Shown one piece after another: positions 1 through 8,853 of a stretch of DNA of 64,000 bases. The DNA is from Rhizobium hidalgonense (GTDB lineage Bacteria; Pseudomonadota; Alphaproteobacteria; Rhizobiales; Rhizobiaceae). The first letter of the stretch is position 1, and each line of letters opens with the position of its first letter. The stretch covers positions 248,001 through 312,000 of the forward strand of contig NZ_LODW01000082.1 of NCBI RefSeq assembly GCF_002914525.1. The letters are read 5' to 3'. Under the pieces are notes generated by a model. It saw only the letters and a list, made by a program, of their open reading frames with translations. It searched no databases and was not told the DNA's origin. The translations under genes were made by a program, and so were the position numbers.

Positions 1-3000
1 TGCCCGCGCTTTTCAGCGAGACACCTTCGTCACCGCTGGCCGCCGCGTTGAAATCAAGCTTGTTGTCGGCAAACTTTCCCGATGCGATCAGATCGACGGC
101 GGCAAGGCCGGCCCGTTTCGTTTGGCTCGTCGCTGCCTTTTTCCAATCGAGATCGAAATTCGCAGTGGGAGCGGCTAAGGAACCTGCGGCCGAAAGCTTT
201 CCGGAGATCGTGCCTTCGGCGGCGAGATCGGCGACGAAACTATTTGCGATACCAGCCGGAACATTCGCCAGCACTGCATCGACATTGGCGTTGCCGATTG
301 TCGTATCTGTGATGTCGACATTGCCGTTTGCTTTCAGCGACAGCTTGTCGGCGCCCGATATCGCCGTGTCGAAATCGAGTTTGCTGTCGGCGAATTTTCC
401 CGAAGCCTTCACGGCGAGATTCGCAAGGCCAGCCCGTTTCGTGTGGCTCGTTGCAGCACCTTTCCAATCGAGATCGAAATTGGCGATCGGAGCGGAAACG
501 GGCCCGGTCGCCGAGACCTTTCCGGAAACCGTGCCTTCGGCGGCCAGATCGGCAACGAAACCATTGGCGATGCGGGCGGGCAGGTTGATTATATCGGCGT
601 TAACATCCAGGACCAGTGCCTTTGGGTCGGCGAGCCCGACATTGCCGGCGGCCTTCAGCGACAGGCCGTCATCACTGCCCATCGTCGTATCGAAATCGAG
701 CCTGTTGTCGGCGAACCTGCCGCCCGCAGTGATGCCGAGCGGCGCCAGCCCGGCGCCCTTGGTCTGGCCGGTCGTCGCATCCTTCCAGTCGAGCTTGAAA
801 TCGGCGACGGGGGCGGCCGGCGTTCCTGTCACCGCAATCGTTCCGGAGATCGTGCCGCCAGCGGAAAGGTTCGGCACGAAACCATTGGCCAGCGCCGCCG
901 GCAGTTCGTGGATGTCGGCATTGAGCTTCAGCGTCTCGCCGGCGGAACCGGTGACGCTCACAGAACCGGTGCCGGTCTTCAGCGTCAGCCCGTTCAGACT
1001 GGCGGCACCGCCGCCGATGGCGACCTTTGTCGGTGCGGCAAGCTCGACCGGGATATTGCGGGGGCTTGCCGAGAAGCGATCGAGGTTGAGGTCGATCACG
1101 CCGCCTGCGGCCTCGATATTGCCTGCCGCGACAACCGGATTGCCGTCATAGGCGGCATTCAGATCGAAATCGGTGTGGTTCTGCTGCTTGGTGAAACCGA
1201 GCGAAAGGTCGGCGAGCCTGTTTTCTCCGGCCGCCACCGCGTCGGCCTTGACCGTGCCGTTTGCCGCAAGGGCGCGGAGATCGCTGATGTTGACATCGAT
1301 ATCCGGCTTGACGATCGCAAGCGTGTCGCGGCGGATCGAGCCGCCCGATGCCAGTAGCTTCAGGGCGATCTTGCTGCCGTCGCTCTCGACGCCGAGCGAC
1401 CCCTTCAGATCGCCCTCAGCCTTTTGTCCGCCGAGGGCGGCGAGCAGGCCGATATTGGGGAAGTCGAAGCTCAGGGCGCCTGTCGGTTCCAGGGCCGGCG
1501 AAAAATCCAGATTGCCGGTCAGCCGGTTGCCGCCGATATCGGCGGTCAGCGCCGGAATGCTGATCTTGCCGTCTTCGGAGCGGATGTCGCCGTTGATGCC
1601 AATCGGCTGGCCATCGATCGTGCCGGTGGCGGCGATCTTGCCCTGCGGCGCCTTGGGATCGGCAAGACCCGACAGGTCGATATTAAGATTGCCGAGCACG
1701 CGGTCGGCCATCTCAACGCGGGGGGCCTTGAGATTGGCCGTCACCGAGATTGCCGGCAGCTCGCCGCCAACTCTCAACGCGTAACCAGCCCCGCCGCTAC
1801 CGCCAGTCATGAGTTTGCCGATGTCGGGCAGCCGGCCGGAGAGATCGGCATTCAACTTCGAGCCGTCGATCGCGACATTGCCGGAGGCCTCAAGCGTGCC
1901 GGAGTTCAAGACCAGGTTGGACAGCGCGAATTTCGATGGGATGGTGCCGGCCAGCTGGCTTTCGAGCGAGATCGGTCCGTCAAACCTGCCTGAGACCGCA
2001 ACTGGCAGGGCTGCCGGCGCGATGGTCAGCTTGACGTTGCCGGTCAGCGCCTGGTCTGTCAGCCGGTAGGAACCGTTGAGGCCGCCGTTGATATTGGCGC
2101 TTTCGACGGTGGTGCCGTTAAAGCCGATGCTGCCGGGCGTTATCTGCAGAGGCGAGGCGATCGTGACCGGGCCCTGGACGGCGCGATTGAGGTTCGGCTC
2201 CGTAAAGGTCATGTCGCCGGCAACGAGACGCAGCTGGACGCTGCCGGACCGGGCGGCGAGATTGAAGGCATCACTCTTTGCCGTCAGCTTGATATTGCCG
2301 ATATTGCCCTGCGGCAGGGTTGCGGTGTCGAGCGAGCCGCTGACATTCAGCCGCGCCGCGCGAGCATCGCCCGTCAGTGCCAGGTTGAGACCGGAAATCA
2401 AAAAGCGAGCTTCGCCTTCGGCGAGCGGCCAGCGGAAATCGACAGGCCCCGATGTACCGAGCAGATTGGCGTTTAGGCTGTTGTTGCCGGCCGGATCGAG
2501 CGTGCCTGAGGCGGCGATGACGACGCTGCCGGTGGCGATATTGCCGGTCTGGATATCGATCCTGCCGTGATCGTCGAAGGTGGTGGCGAGATCGATATTG
2601 GTCTGGCCGGCAAAAAGCGGCCGGAATGCCGATGGAAGCAGCGAGCTCAGGTCGCCGCCGCCCTTGAGGTCGAGGTGGTGCAATCCGTCTGCACCGATCT
2701 GATGCCGGGCCTCGATTGCGGCGCGCTGCTGGCCGTCGAGAGCGGCCTGCACTTTGCCCCGCCAGTCGGATATCGGTCCCTGACCGTCGAGATCGACGTT
2801 GACGGCGGGATTGTCGGGCAGGCCGAGAAAGCCCGCCAGCAGCCCGCCCTTCGGTTCGGAAAGCTGCGCCTTCAGCCGCAGCCGGTTTTCGGCCGGCGCA
2901 TAGGCGATATCGGCGGCGAGCCGTGCATCCGGGACGGCATGCCGGCGAACATTGACGATTGCCTCGCCGCCCTCGCGGTTTGCCGACAGGCTACCCTCGG

Positions 3001-3502
3001 CGGCGAGCGCGAAGGCGCGGCCGGCAAAGGGTTCGGCCAGTTTGATATCGGGCAGCGCCACACGGTCGATATCGACTTTGATCGGAAGAGCGAAGCCACC
3101 GGCATCTTCTGCTTTGGGCCGCGAGGGCAGGGTGCGCACCGGCTTGCGCAGCACGTTGATCGCTTCGATCTCGAAGCGTTTGGCGTGGAAGGTCCCGGTC
3201 AGCAGCGCCAGCGGGTTCCAGTCGATCGCCAGCCCATGAATTTCCGCAAACACGCCCCTGGTGTCGGAGACCGTGATGTCGGCGGCGCGAAGCCCGCCGG
3301 TCAAAAGACCTTGCGGTTCACGCACCGTAATTGTCATGTCGCGGTTGGAAAGCGTCGAGGCGATCTTTTCGGTGACGATGCGGGCGCCAAAGGCGGTAAA
3401 GCCGAAGATCGCCAGTGCCATGACGGCAAGAATCAAGGTGGCGCCCACACCATAGGCGGTGAGCCGCAGGAACCAGTTGACGATTTTTGCCAGCGTTTGC
3501 AT
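1..3502 (-). CDS. tamB: TamB, translocation and assembly module subunit (3' end outside window)
   Basis: This is the inner-membrane-anchored, periplasm-spanning partner of TamA, which helps deliver beta-barrel proteins or lipids to the outer membrane. The visible part is about 1167 residues and has no stop before the left edge. It opens with one hydrophobic segment (about residues 12-33), followed by the long low-complexity beta-helical sequence of the AsmA/TamB superfamily, rich in G, N, D and alternating hydrophobics. The conserved C-terminal TamB domain should lie beyond the window. The last 350 residues contain tandem 107-residue repeats. The start is ATG at 3502; an in-frame GTG at 3514 follows a GGGG and is an alternative. 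It lies 54 bp after tamA, probably in one operon. Confidence 0.9.
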   Translation of the reverse strand, partial: MQTLAKIVNWFLRLTAYGVGATLILAVMALAIFGFTAFGARIVTEKIASTLSNRDMTITVREPQGLLTGGLRAADITVSDTRGVFAEIHGLAIDWNPLALLTGTFHAKRFEIEAINVLRKPVRTLPSRPKAEDAGGFALPIKVDIDRVALPDIKLAEPFAGRAFALAAEGSLSANREGGEAIVNVRRHAVPDARLAADIAYAPAENRLRLKAQLSEPKGGLLAGFLGLPDNPAVNVDLDGQGPISDWRGKVQAALDGQQRAAIEARHQIGADGLHHLDLKGGGDLSSLLPSAFRPLFAGQTNIDLATTFDDHGRIDIQTGNIATGSVVIAASGTLDPAGNNSLNANLLGTSGPVDFRWPLAEGEARFLISGLNLALTGDARAARLNVSGSLDTATLPQGNIGNIKLTAKSDAFNLAARSGSVQLRLVAGDMTFTEPNLNRAVQGPVTIASPLQITPGSIGFNGTTVESANINGGLNGSYRLTDQALTGNVKLTIAPAALPVAVSGRFDGPISLESQLAGTIPSKFALSNLVLNSGTLEASGNVAIDGSKLNADLSGRLPDIGKLMTGGSGGAGYALRVGGELPAISVTANLKAPRVEMADRVLGNLNIDLSGLADPKAPQGKIAATGTIDGQPIGINGDIRSEDGKISIPALTADIGGNRLTGNLDFSPALEPTGALSFDFPNIGLLAALGGQKAEGDLKGSLGVESDGSKIALKLLASGGSIRRDTLAIVKPDIDVNISDLRALAANGTVKADAVAAGENRLADLSLGFTKQQNHTDFDLNAAYDGNPVVAAGNIEAAGGVIDLNLDRFSASPRNIPVELAAPTKVAIGGGAASLNGLTLKTGTGSVSVTGSAGETLKLNADIHELPAALANGFVPNLSAGGTISGTIAVTGTPAAPVADFKLDWKDATTGQTKGAGLAPLGITAGGRFADNRLDFDTTMGSDDGLSLKAAGNVGLADPKALVLDVNADIINLPARIANGFVADLAAEGTVSGKVSATGPVSAPIANFDLDWKGAATSHTKRAGLANLAVKASGKFADSKLDFDTAISGADKLSLKANGNVDITDTTIGNANVDAVLANVPAGIANSFVADLAAEGTISGKLSAAGSLAAPTANFDLDWKKAATSQTKRAGLAAVDLIASGKFADNKLDFNAAASGDEGVSLKSAG
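48..960 (-). repeat. Tandem 321-bp repeats inside tamB
   Basis: The same protein block, including a Phe-x-Leu-Asp-Trp-Lys core followed by a Thr-Lys-x-Ala-Gly-Leu segment, recurs three times. The marker sequence CCAATCGAG (or CCAGTCGAG) begins at 143, 464 and 785, which gives an exact period of 321 bp (107 codons). The two units nearest the window edge are the most alike, which suggests recent in-frame duplication. More units may lie beyond the left edge. Confidence 0.85.
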
Positions 3503-3556
3503 CGGCGCGGACACTACCCCGTTTTCATAATGGCTCACAAATCGGCATTGGTCATT

Positions 3557-5485
3557 CTAGAAGGACTGGCCGATGCCGGCGTAGATTCCATAATCTGTGC
3601 CATCTTCGTACTTGTTCAGTGGCACGGCAAAATCAAGCCGCAGCGGGCCGAAAGGTGTGGCATATCGTATTCCCGCACCGGCGCCGGCGCGGATATCGGA
3701 AAAGCCGGGAAAAGTGCTGTCCGATACGGTGCCGACGTCGACGAAGGGCACTATGCCGATCGTATCGGTGATCTTGATGCGGGCCTCCAGCGAACCGGTG
3801 ACATAGGACCGGCCGCCGGTGGGGTCGCCATTGTCGTTATAGGGCGAGATTTCCTGATAGCTGTAGCCCCGCACGGAGCCGCCTCCGCCAGCGAAGAAGC
3901 GCTGCGTGGCGGGAATATTCTCGATGCCATCACCGCCGATCAGCACACCGGCGGCGACCTTGCCGGCGAGCACCAGGCGATCTTCGGCGCCGAAGGGCAG
4001 ATAACCGGAGACCGAGCCCTGAAAGGCGGCATAGGGCGTGGCGTTGAAGATCTCGTAACCCGGCTTGGCCGAAAATGTCGCGCGATAGCCTTCGGTCGGG
4101 TTGAACTTGTCGTCGCGGGCGTCGCGGTCATATTGAAGCGGCAGGGTGAAGGTCAGATAGTCGTTGATGCCGAAAGCGTCGTCGTCGCGCTCCCAGCTGA
4201 CCTCGCCGCTTGCCGAGACGGTGTCGCGGTCGGTCAATTCGTAGGAGAGGCCGAGCGAGGCGGTGACGAGCGTCGCATTATAGGCATCCGGGTTTTCGGT
4301 CTTGGCGACGATGCCGGCCTTCAGTGTGGCGGCCGGGAAGAAGGCGCCGGGCTTGGTGAAGAGGATACCGGCGGAATAGTCGAGGCTGCCGAGATCGGTG
4401 GTTTCGCCCAGTCGCGAGACCGATCCCTCGATCCGCAGCGTTTCGGCTTCGCCGAACAGGTTGCGATGGCCCCAATAGCCCTGAAGACCGAAGCCGTCGG
4501 TGGTGGAATATTGCGCGCCGACACCGAAATAGCGCCGCTTGCCTTCGGACACCTCGATCGTCATCGGCAGCGTGCCATCCGGGGCCAGCGCATCGCCTTC
4601 GTGGATGGTGACGCTCGAAAAGACGCCGAGGGCGCGAAGCCGCTCGCCGGCTTTTTTCAGCGCTTCCGGGGAATAGGCTTCGCCCTTGTCGAGCCGGGAA
4701 TAACGCTGGATGAAAGCCGGCTTGACGGTCTTTTCGCCGGTGACGCCGACATCGCCGATCGGGGCGACCGGGCCGCCTTCGGCAGCAAGGACGATATCGA
4801 CGGTATCGCTCCTGTGGTCGGCGACCACCTTGCGTTCGGTCAGCTTGGCGAAGGGCTGGCCCTCGCTCTTCAACTGTTCGACGATCTTGTCACCGGCCTT
4901 GATGATGGCAAGCGATCCGGCCTCAGCACCCGGGGCCAGATCGTAATCGGCGGGATTATGGTTTGCGGCATCGCCGCCGAACTGGACCTCCCTGACCTTG
5001 AAAACCGGGCCGGGGGTTATGTCGACGGTGACCGGGACCGGCCCCGCCCGGTCGAAGGTCGGATTGGGCGGCAGGTCGTCGATATCCTTGCCGTCGATGG
5101 TGACCGTCACCACGCCGCCATACCGGGCCTTTTCATACAGGGTGGCGATCAGCCGCTCGCGGTCGTCGCGCGCCTTGACAACGACGCCGAGATCGCCGGA
5201 GACCGGCAGCTTCTGGTCGCTGAGGAGGCGGGAGCTGTTTTGCAGCGCTTCTTTCAGGTCGGGATCGGCGGTATCGGTTTTGAGGTCGACCTTATAGCGC
5301 ACCGGGTCGGGAACCTGCTGAGCTTCGTCCTCGTCCTTGCCGAAGATGGTGATGCCGAAAAGCTTGAAGGCGTAAGCGTCGCCGATCAGGACCGGTGAGA
5401 ACGCAGTTGCCGCTGCGACCACCATCATGGTGCCTGTTCGCCGATACGCAATACCTGTTTTCGGGCCTGTCCCTCTAATCCGCAT
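3557..5485 (-). CDS. tamA: TamA, Omp85/BamA-family outer membrane protein
   Basis: This 642-residue Omp85 protein has an N-terminal signal sequence ending near Ala-Tyr-Ala (about residue 39), a periplasmic region of POTRA-type folds (about 45-300) and a C-terminal beta-barrel ending in Phe, as outer membrane proteins do. The GGGGSVRGY motif near residue 540 is the conserved loop-6 signature of the family. Two in-frame ATGs at about 5429-5426 could give a shorter signal peptide. tamB follows directly, so the pair forms the translocation and assembly module. This is probably not the essential BamA, which normally sits with lpxD and rseP. Confidence 0.9.
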   Translation of the reverse strand: MRIRGTGPKTGIAYRRTGTMMVVAAATAFSPVLIGDAYAFKLFGITIFGKDEDEAQQVPDPVRYKVDLKTDTADPDLKEALQNSSRLLSDQKLPVSGDLGVVVKARDDRERLIATLYEKARYGGVVTVTIDGKDIDDLPPNPTFDRAGPVPVTVDITPGPVFKVREVQFGGDAANHNPADYDLAPGAEAGSLAIIKAGDKIVEQLKSEGQPFAKLTERKVVADHRSDTVDIVLAAEGGPVAPIGDVGVTGEKTVKPAFIQRYSRLDKGEAYSPEALKKAGERLRALGVFSSVTIHEGDALAPDGTLPMTIEVSEGKRRYFGVGAQYSTTDGFGLQGYWGHRNLFGEAETLRIEGSVSRLGETTDLGSLDYSAGILFTKPGAFFPAATLKAGIVAKTENPDAYNATLVTASLGLSYELTDRDTVSASGEVSWERDDDAFGINDYLTFTLPLQYDRDARDDKFNPTEGYRATFSAKPGYEIFNATPYAAFQGSVSGYLPFGAEDRLVLAGKVAAGVLIGGDGIENIPATQRFFAGGGGSVRGYSYQEISPYNDNGDPTGGRSYVTGSLEARIKITDTIGIVPFVDVGTVSDSTFPGFSDIRAGAGAGIRYATPFGPLRLDFAVPLNKYEDGTDYGIYAGIGQSF

Positions 5486-5598
5486 ACGCCGCTTTTGGTT
5501 ACGTCTAAAATGAAGCTTCGTTGCCCAGCCGTGAACAGCTTAGCGGCAAAATTGCGCCGGGTGTACCATTTTAAATTGCCAGCGCGTTATTTCAGCAC

Positions 5599-5627
5599 AA
5601 AAAATCCCGGAGGTGTGTCCGGGATTT
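5599..5627 (-). terminator. Rho-independent terminator
   Basis: A 10-bp perfect stem (AAATCCCGGA with TCCGGGATTT) and a 6-nt loop are followed on the minus strand by a run of T. It lies just downstream of the glycine-zipper lipoprotein gene and should end its transcript before tamA. Confidence 0.85.
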
Positions 5628-5655
5628 CCTGTTTTTGCCGATTTGCCAAGCGGTC

Positions 5656-5913
5656 TCAGCGCGGGCAGGCATCGATGTAGCGGCGGCCGTAACGGTCGCG
5701 ATAGTAGCACTGGCCGGGCTGTTCGGCGACGCTGCCGATCAGGGCGCCGGAGACGCCGCCGATAGCGGCACCGACCGCTGCGCCACGAACATCGCCGGTG
5801 ACGACGCCGCCGATGACCGCACCGGATGCAGCGCCGATGCCGGCGCCCTGCTGAGTCGGGGTGCAGCTTGCGATCGACAGGCCGATCAATGCAAGTATGA
5901 CAGCTTTTTTCAT
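5656..5913 (-). CDS. Glycine-zipper small lipoprotein
   Basis: The 85-residue product starts with a lipoprotein signal whose lipobox is Ile-Ala-Ser-Cys (Cys17). A glycine-zipper stretch follows (about 24-65, repeated Gly-Ala-x-x-Gly-Ala with Val/Ile), of the kind that inserts in or packs against membranes. The last 20 residues are Tyr/Arg-rich with two Cys. Such proteins resemble the OmpA-like/YMGG zipper lipoproteins of rhizobia. The exact role is unknown; a cell-envelope location is likely. It is a single-gene unit with its own terminator. Confidence 0.8.
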   Translation of the reverse strand: MKKAVILALIGLSIASCTPTQQGAGIGAASGAVIGGVVTGDVRGAAVGAAIGGVSGALIGSVAEQPGQCYYRDRYGRRYIDACPR

Positions 5914-6238
5914 CGTTTTCTCCTGGGTTGTCGCCCAATGGGCATAGGCCGTCCCTATTGTTTTTTTGGCACGCTAGCTCGAAAACTATGTCGGAAGAAA
6001 GGGTTGTCCACTACTGCACTGTTTTTTTTGCGATAGGGGCTGTCGACGTCCTCCCCCAGGGATCGCAAACCCGACTGCGTCTACGGCATCAATTTCATTG
6101 CTCGCGGCGTGCAGATTTTTTATCTGGAATCATTCAAAAAACTGGGCCTTTTGCCGCAGTTGATGTTAAAGCAAAGGGTAAGCATTGACGCGCGGACGTC
6201 CGGTCGGCAAGAACGGCCGCGCGATACTGGAGCATATG
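5914..6238. other. Divergent intergenic region upstream of hemA
   Basis: These 325 bp separate the lipoprotein gene (minus) from hemA (plus). They contain AT-rich tracts and no credible ORF. I found no convincing FNR/FixK-type dyad or Irr motif by eye. The promoters of both genes must lie here, but I cannot place them. Confidence 0.5.
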
Positions 6239-7453
6239 ATGGATTTCGAAGCGTTTTTCAAAAACGAACTGGACGGGCTTCATGCCGAGGGCCGTTACCG
6301 CGTTTTTGCCGATCTCGAACGTCACCGCGGCAATTTTCCGCGCGCGACGCGCCATACGGCCGATGGCGTAAAGGAAGTCACGGTCTGGTGCTCCAACGAC
6401 TATCTCGGCATGGGCCAGAACCCGAAGGTGATCGAGGCGATGAAAAACGCCATCGACCACTGTGGCGCGGGTGCGGGAGGCACCCGGAATATTTCTGGCA
6501 CCAACCACTATCACGTCATGCTCGAGCGTGAGCTTGCCGATCTGCACGGCAAGGAAGCAGCACTGATCTTCACCTCCGGCTATGTCTCCAACTGGGCAGC
6601 ACTCGGCACGCTCGGCGCCAAGATTCCTGGCCTCATCATCTTCTCCGACGCGCTGAACCACGCCTCGATGATCGAGGGCATCCGTCATGCCAAATGCGGC
6701 AAGGTGATCTGGAAGCATAACGACGTCGCCGATCTCGAAGCCAAGCTTGCTGCCGCCGATCCGACGGCGCCGAAGCTGATTGCCTTCGAGAGCGTCTATT
6801 CGATGGACGGCGATATCGCCCCGATCAAGGAGATCTGCGATCTCGCCGACAAATACGGCGCGATGACCTATCTCGACGAAGTGCATGCGGTCGGCATGTA
6901 CGGCCTGCGCGGCGGCGGCATTGCCGAACGCGAGGGGCTGATGGACCGGCTGACTGTCATCGAAGGCACGCTCGGCAAGGCTTTCGGGGTGATGGGCGGC
7001 TATATCGCCGCGTCGGCGGCCCTTTGCGATTTCATTCGTTCGTTCGCCTCCGGCTTCATCTTCACCACGGCGCTGCCGCCAGCGCTTGCCGCCGGTGCGG
7101 TCGCTTCGATCCAGCACCTGAAGGTCAGCCAGTTCGAGCGCGCCCGCCATCAGGACCGGGTGCGCAAGCTGCGGGCGCTGCTCGACCAGCGCGGCATTCC
7201 GCACGTGCCCAATCCGAGCCATATCGTGCCGGTGCTGGTCGGCGATGCCGCCAAATGCAAGTGGATCTCCGACCTGCTGCTCGATAATTGCGGCGTCTAT
7301 GTCCAGCCGATCAACTATCCGACAGTGCCGAAGAAGACCGAGCGCCTGCGCATCACGCCGACGCCGCTGCATTCCGACGCCGATATCGCCCATCTGGTCG
7401 AGGCGCTGCATTCGCTCTGGTCGCGCTGTGCGCTGGCAAGGCACGTCGCCTGA
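6239..7453 (+). CDS. hemA: 5-aminolevulinate synthase
   Basis: HemA condenses glycine with succinyl-CoA to 5-aminolevulinate, the first step of tetrapyrrole synthesis in alphaproteobacteria (Shemin pathway), using PLP. The 404-residue length is typical. The N-terminus MDFEAFF, the GAGAGGTRNISGT stretch, the YLDEVHAVGMYG motif and the PLP-lysine motif TLGKAFG are all present. ATG 6239 is preferred because GGAG at 6229-6232 lies 6 nt upstream; ATG 6236 is the alternative, and a TTG at 6185 would add 18 non-conserved residues. It feeds haem and, with cobS/cobT elsewhere in the window, cobalamin. Confidence 0.95.
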   Translation: MDFEAFFKNELDGLHAEGRYRVFADLERHRGNFPRATRHTADGVKEVTVWCSNDYLGMGQNPKVIEAMKNAIDHCGAGAGGTRNISGTNHYHVMLERELADLHGKEAALIFTSGYVSNWAALGTLGAKIPGLIIFSDALNHASMIEGIRHAKCGKVIWKHNDVADLEAKLAAADPTAPKLIAFESVYSMDGDIAPIKEICDLADKYGAMTYLDEVHAVGMYGLRGGGIAEREGLMDRLTVIEGTLGKAFGVMGGYIAASAALCDFIRSFASGFIFTTALPPALAAGAVASIQHLKVSQFERARHQDRVRKLRALLDQRGIPHVPNPSHIVPVLVGDAAKCKWISDLLLDNCGVYVQPINYPTVPKKTERLRITPTPLHSDADIAHLVEALHSLWSRCALARHVA

Positions 7454-7703
7454 TCATTCGATGATCGCCCGGGTTCAAACCGCGAATCAGGACCTCCCTC
7501 GGAGGTTCTGACCGCGCTCGCTTCTGCGCGCCCGAGCTCCCCCACAAATCCCCGATCGCCCCGCAAGAGCATCCGTTGCCGCCGCTGTGCTGCTGCGCTC
7601 AGCGGCCGCGTATGTCGCAAGCCGGCTTGGTCGATGGGGATCTGTCTTCCCCTGCATTCCTTCCCCGCTGCGCCTGCCGCCTCCATCCTTCTTTCGAATT
7701 GCA
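7454..7703. other. Intergenic region between hemA and the LacI-type gene
   Basis: About 250 bp hold no convincing gene on either strand. A short inverted repeat (ACCTCC/GGAGGT around 7493-7507) lies after hemA and might act as a weak terminator, but there is no T run. Confidence 0.4.
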
Positions 7704-7753
7704 TGAGAAAACCTTTTCTCACTTGACACTGAGGTTGGTAAAAGCTTTTCTCA
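7704..7753 (+). promoter_or_regulatory. Twin LacI-type operators flanking a -35 box
   Basis: Two 18-bp sites, TGAGAAAACCTTTTCTCA (7704-7721) and TGGTAAAAGCTTTTCTCA (7736-7753), are near-palindromes spaced 32 bp apart, about three helical turns. A perfect TTGACA (7723-7728) lies between them. The second site covers the expected -10 region 17 bp further on. This is a classic arrangement for autorepression by the LacI-family protein encoded immediately downstream, and probably controls the whole sugar operon. Confidence 0.75.
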
Positions 7754-7776
7754 AGCCAATTCAGCAGGAGGACGGT

Positions 7777-8799
7777 CTGAACATATCGGGAGGAAAAAGA
7801 GGCAGGATCACCATCCATGAGGTGGCGGCGGCTGCCGCGGTGAGTATCTCGACCGCGTCGAAGGCGCTCAACGACACCGGTCGGATGGGAGCGGAAACGC
7901 GCGAACGGGTGAAGCGGATCGCTGGCGAAATCGGATATCGGCCGAACGCGCTGGCGCGAGGTCTTCTCAGCAAACGCAGCTTCACCATCGGGCTGCTGAC
8001 CAACGACACCTACGGTCGTTTCACGCTGCCTGTGATGGCGGGTATTTCGGACGCGCTCGTCGATCACGGTGTTTCGGTTTTCCTGTGCGCCATCGAAGAC
8101 GATCCGGCGCTCGCCCAGATCCATGTCGATGCGATGCTGGACAAGCAGGTCGACGGCATCATCGCCACGGGAAAGCGCCTGGACAGGCGTCTGCCTGTCG
8201 ATCTGTCGAATTTGCATGTGCCTGTCGTCTACGCCTTCACCGAGGGGACGCCGAACAGCGTTACCTTTCGTTCGGACGACGAACAGGGCGCGCGACTGGC
8301 GGTGGAATGGCTCGTCAAGGCCGGTCGGCGGCGGATTGCGCATATCACCGGGCCGGAGGAGTTCTTCTCGGTGCGCGAACGGGCCGGCGCCTATCATGAG
8401 GTGGCAGGCCATCGCGAGCCGGTGCTTTACGGCGTCTGGGCGGAAAGCTGGGGCCATGAGGCGGTCGAACAGCTCTGGAAGAGGCCGGGAGAAAAACCGG
8501 ACGCGCTCTTCTGCGGCAACGATCAGATCGCCCGCGGCGCCTCGGATGCGCTGCGCGAGCGCGGCGTCAAGGTGCCGCGGGACGTTTCGGTGATCGGCTT
8601 CGACAATTGGGAGATTGTCGCGGCGCAGACGCGGCCGCCGCTGACGACGGTGGATATGGAGTTGAAGGAGCTCGGGCGGCAGGCCGGATTGACGGTGCTG
8701 GCGCTTGCGGAAGGACGGTCCGTCGAGCCGGGTGTCCGGAAATTGCCGTGCCGGCTGATCGTCCGGCAATCGTGCGGGGGCAATGCCCCCAAGGAATGA
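7777..8799 (+). CDS. LacI-family transcriptional regulator
   Basis: The product is a ligand-responsive repressor. An N-terminal helix-turn-helix (ITIHEVAAAAAVSISTASKAL, about residues 11-31) precedes a periplasmic-binding-protein-like sugar-sensing domain (about 65-335). The frame has no ATG or GTG between the predicted promoter and the HTH. The best start is CTG at 7777, 5 nt after a perfect AGGAGG (7766-7771). The only other in-frame option, TTG 7735, lies inside the operator/promoter. It heads the operon of ABC transporter and GH127 genes and presumably senses the imported sugar. Confidence 0.85.
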   Translation: MNISGGKRGRITIHEVAAAAAVSISTASKALNDTGRMGAETRERVKRIAGEIGYRPNALARGLLSKRSFTIGLLTNDTYGRFTLPVMAGISDALVDHGVSVFLCAIEDDPALAQIHVDAMLDKQVDGIIATGKRLDRRLPVDLSNLHVPVVYAFTEGTPNSVTFRSDDEQGARLAVEWLVKAGRRRIAHITGPEEFFSVRERAGAYHEVAGHREPVLYGVWAESWGHEAVEQLWKRPGEKPDALFCGNDQIARGASDALRERGVKVPRDVSVIGFDNWEIVAAQTRPPLTTVDMELKELGRQAGLTVLALAEGRSVEPGVRKLPCRLIVRQSCGGNAPKE

Positions 8800-8853
8800 G
8801 AAGCAGGAAATGAGCAAGGGCGCAGGGAGATGCGCCATATCGGGAGGAAAGTC

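Noticed and set aside
48..960. Possible CRISPR-like or satellite repeat array
   Set aside because: The unit is 321 bp, in frame and coding within tamB; there are no short repeats with unique spacers anywhere in the window.
2567..5398. A 943-codon open frame on the plus strand
   Set aside because: It is antisense to tamB and tamA, which have clear signal, motif and C-terminal features. The antisense frame is a GC-bias shadow with no recognisable domain.
6185..6238. TTG start extending HemA by 18 residues
   Set aside because: The extra residues are not part of HemA proteins, and GGAG is placed for ATG 6239.
5914..6238. FNR/FixK box controlling hemA
   Set aside because: No TTGAT-N4-ATCAA dyad or close variant could be found by eye.
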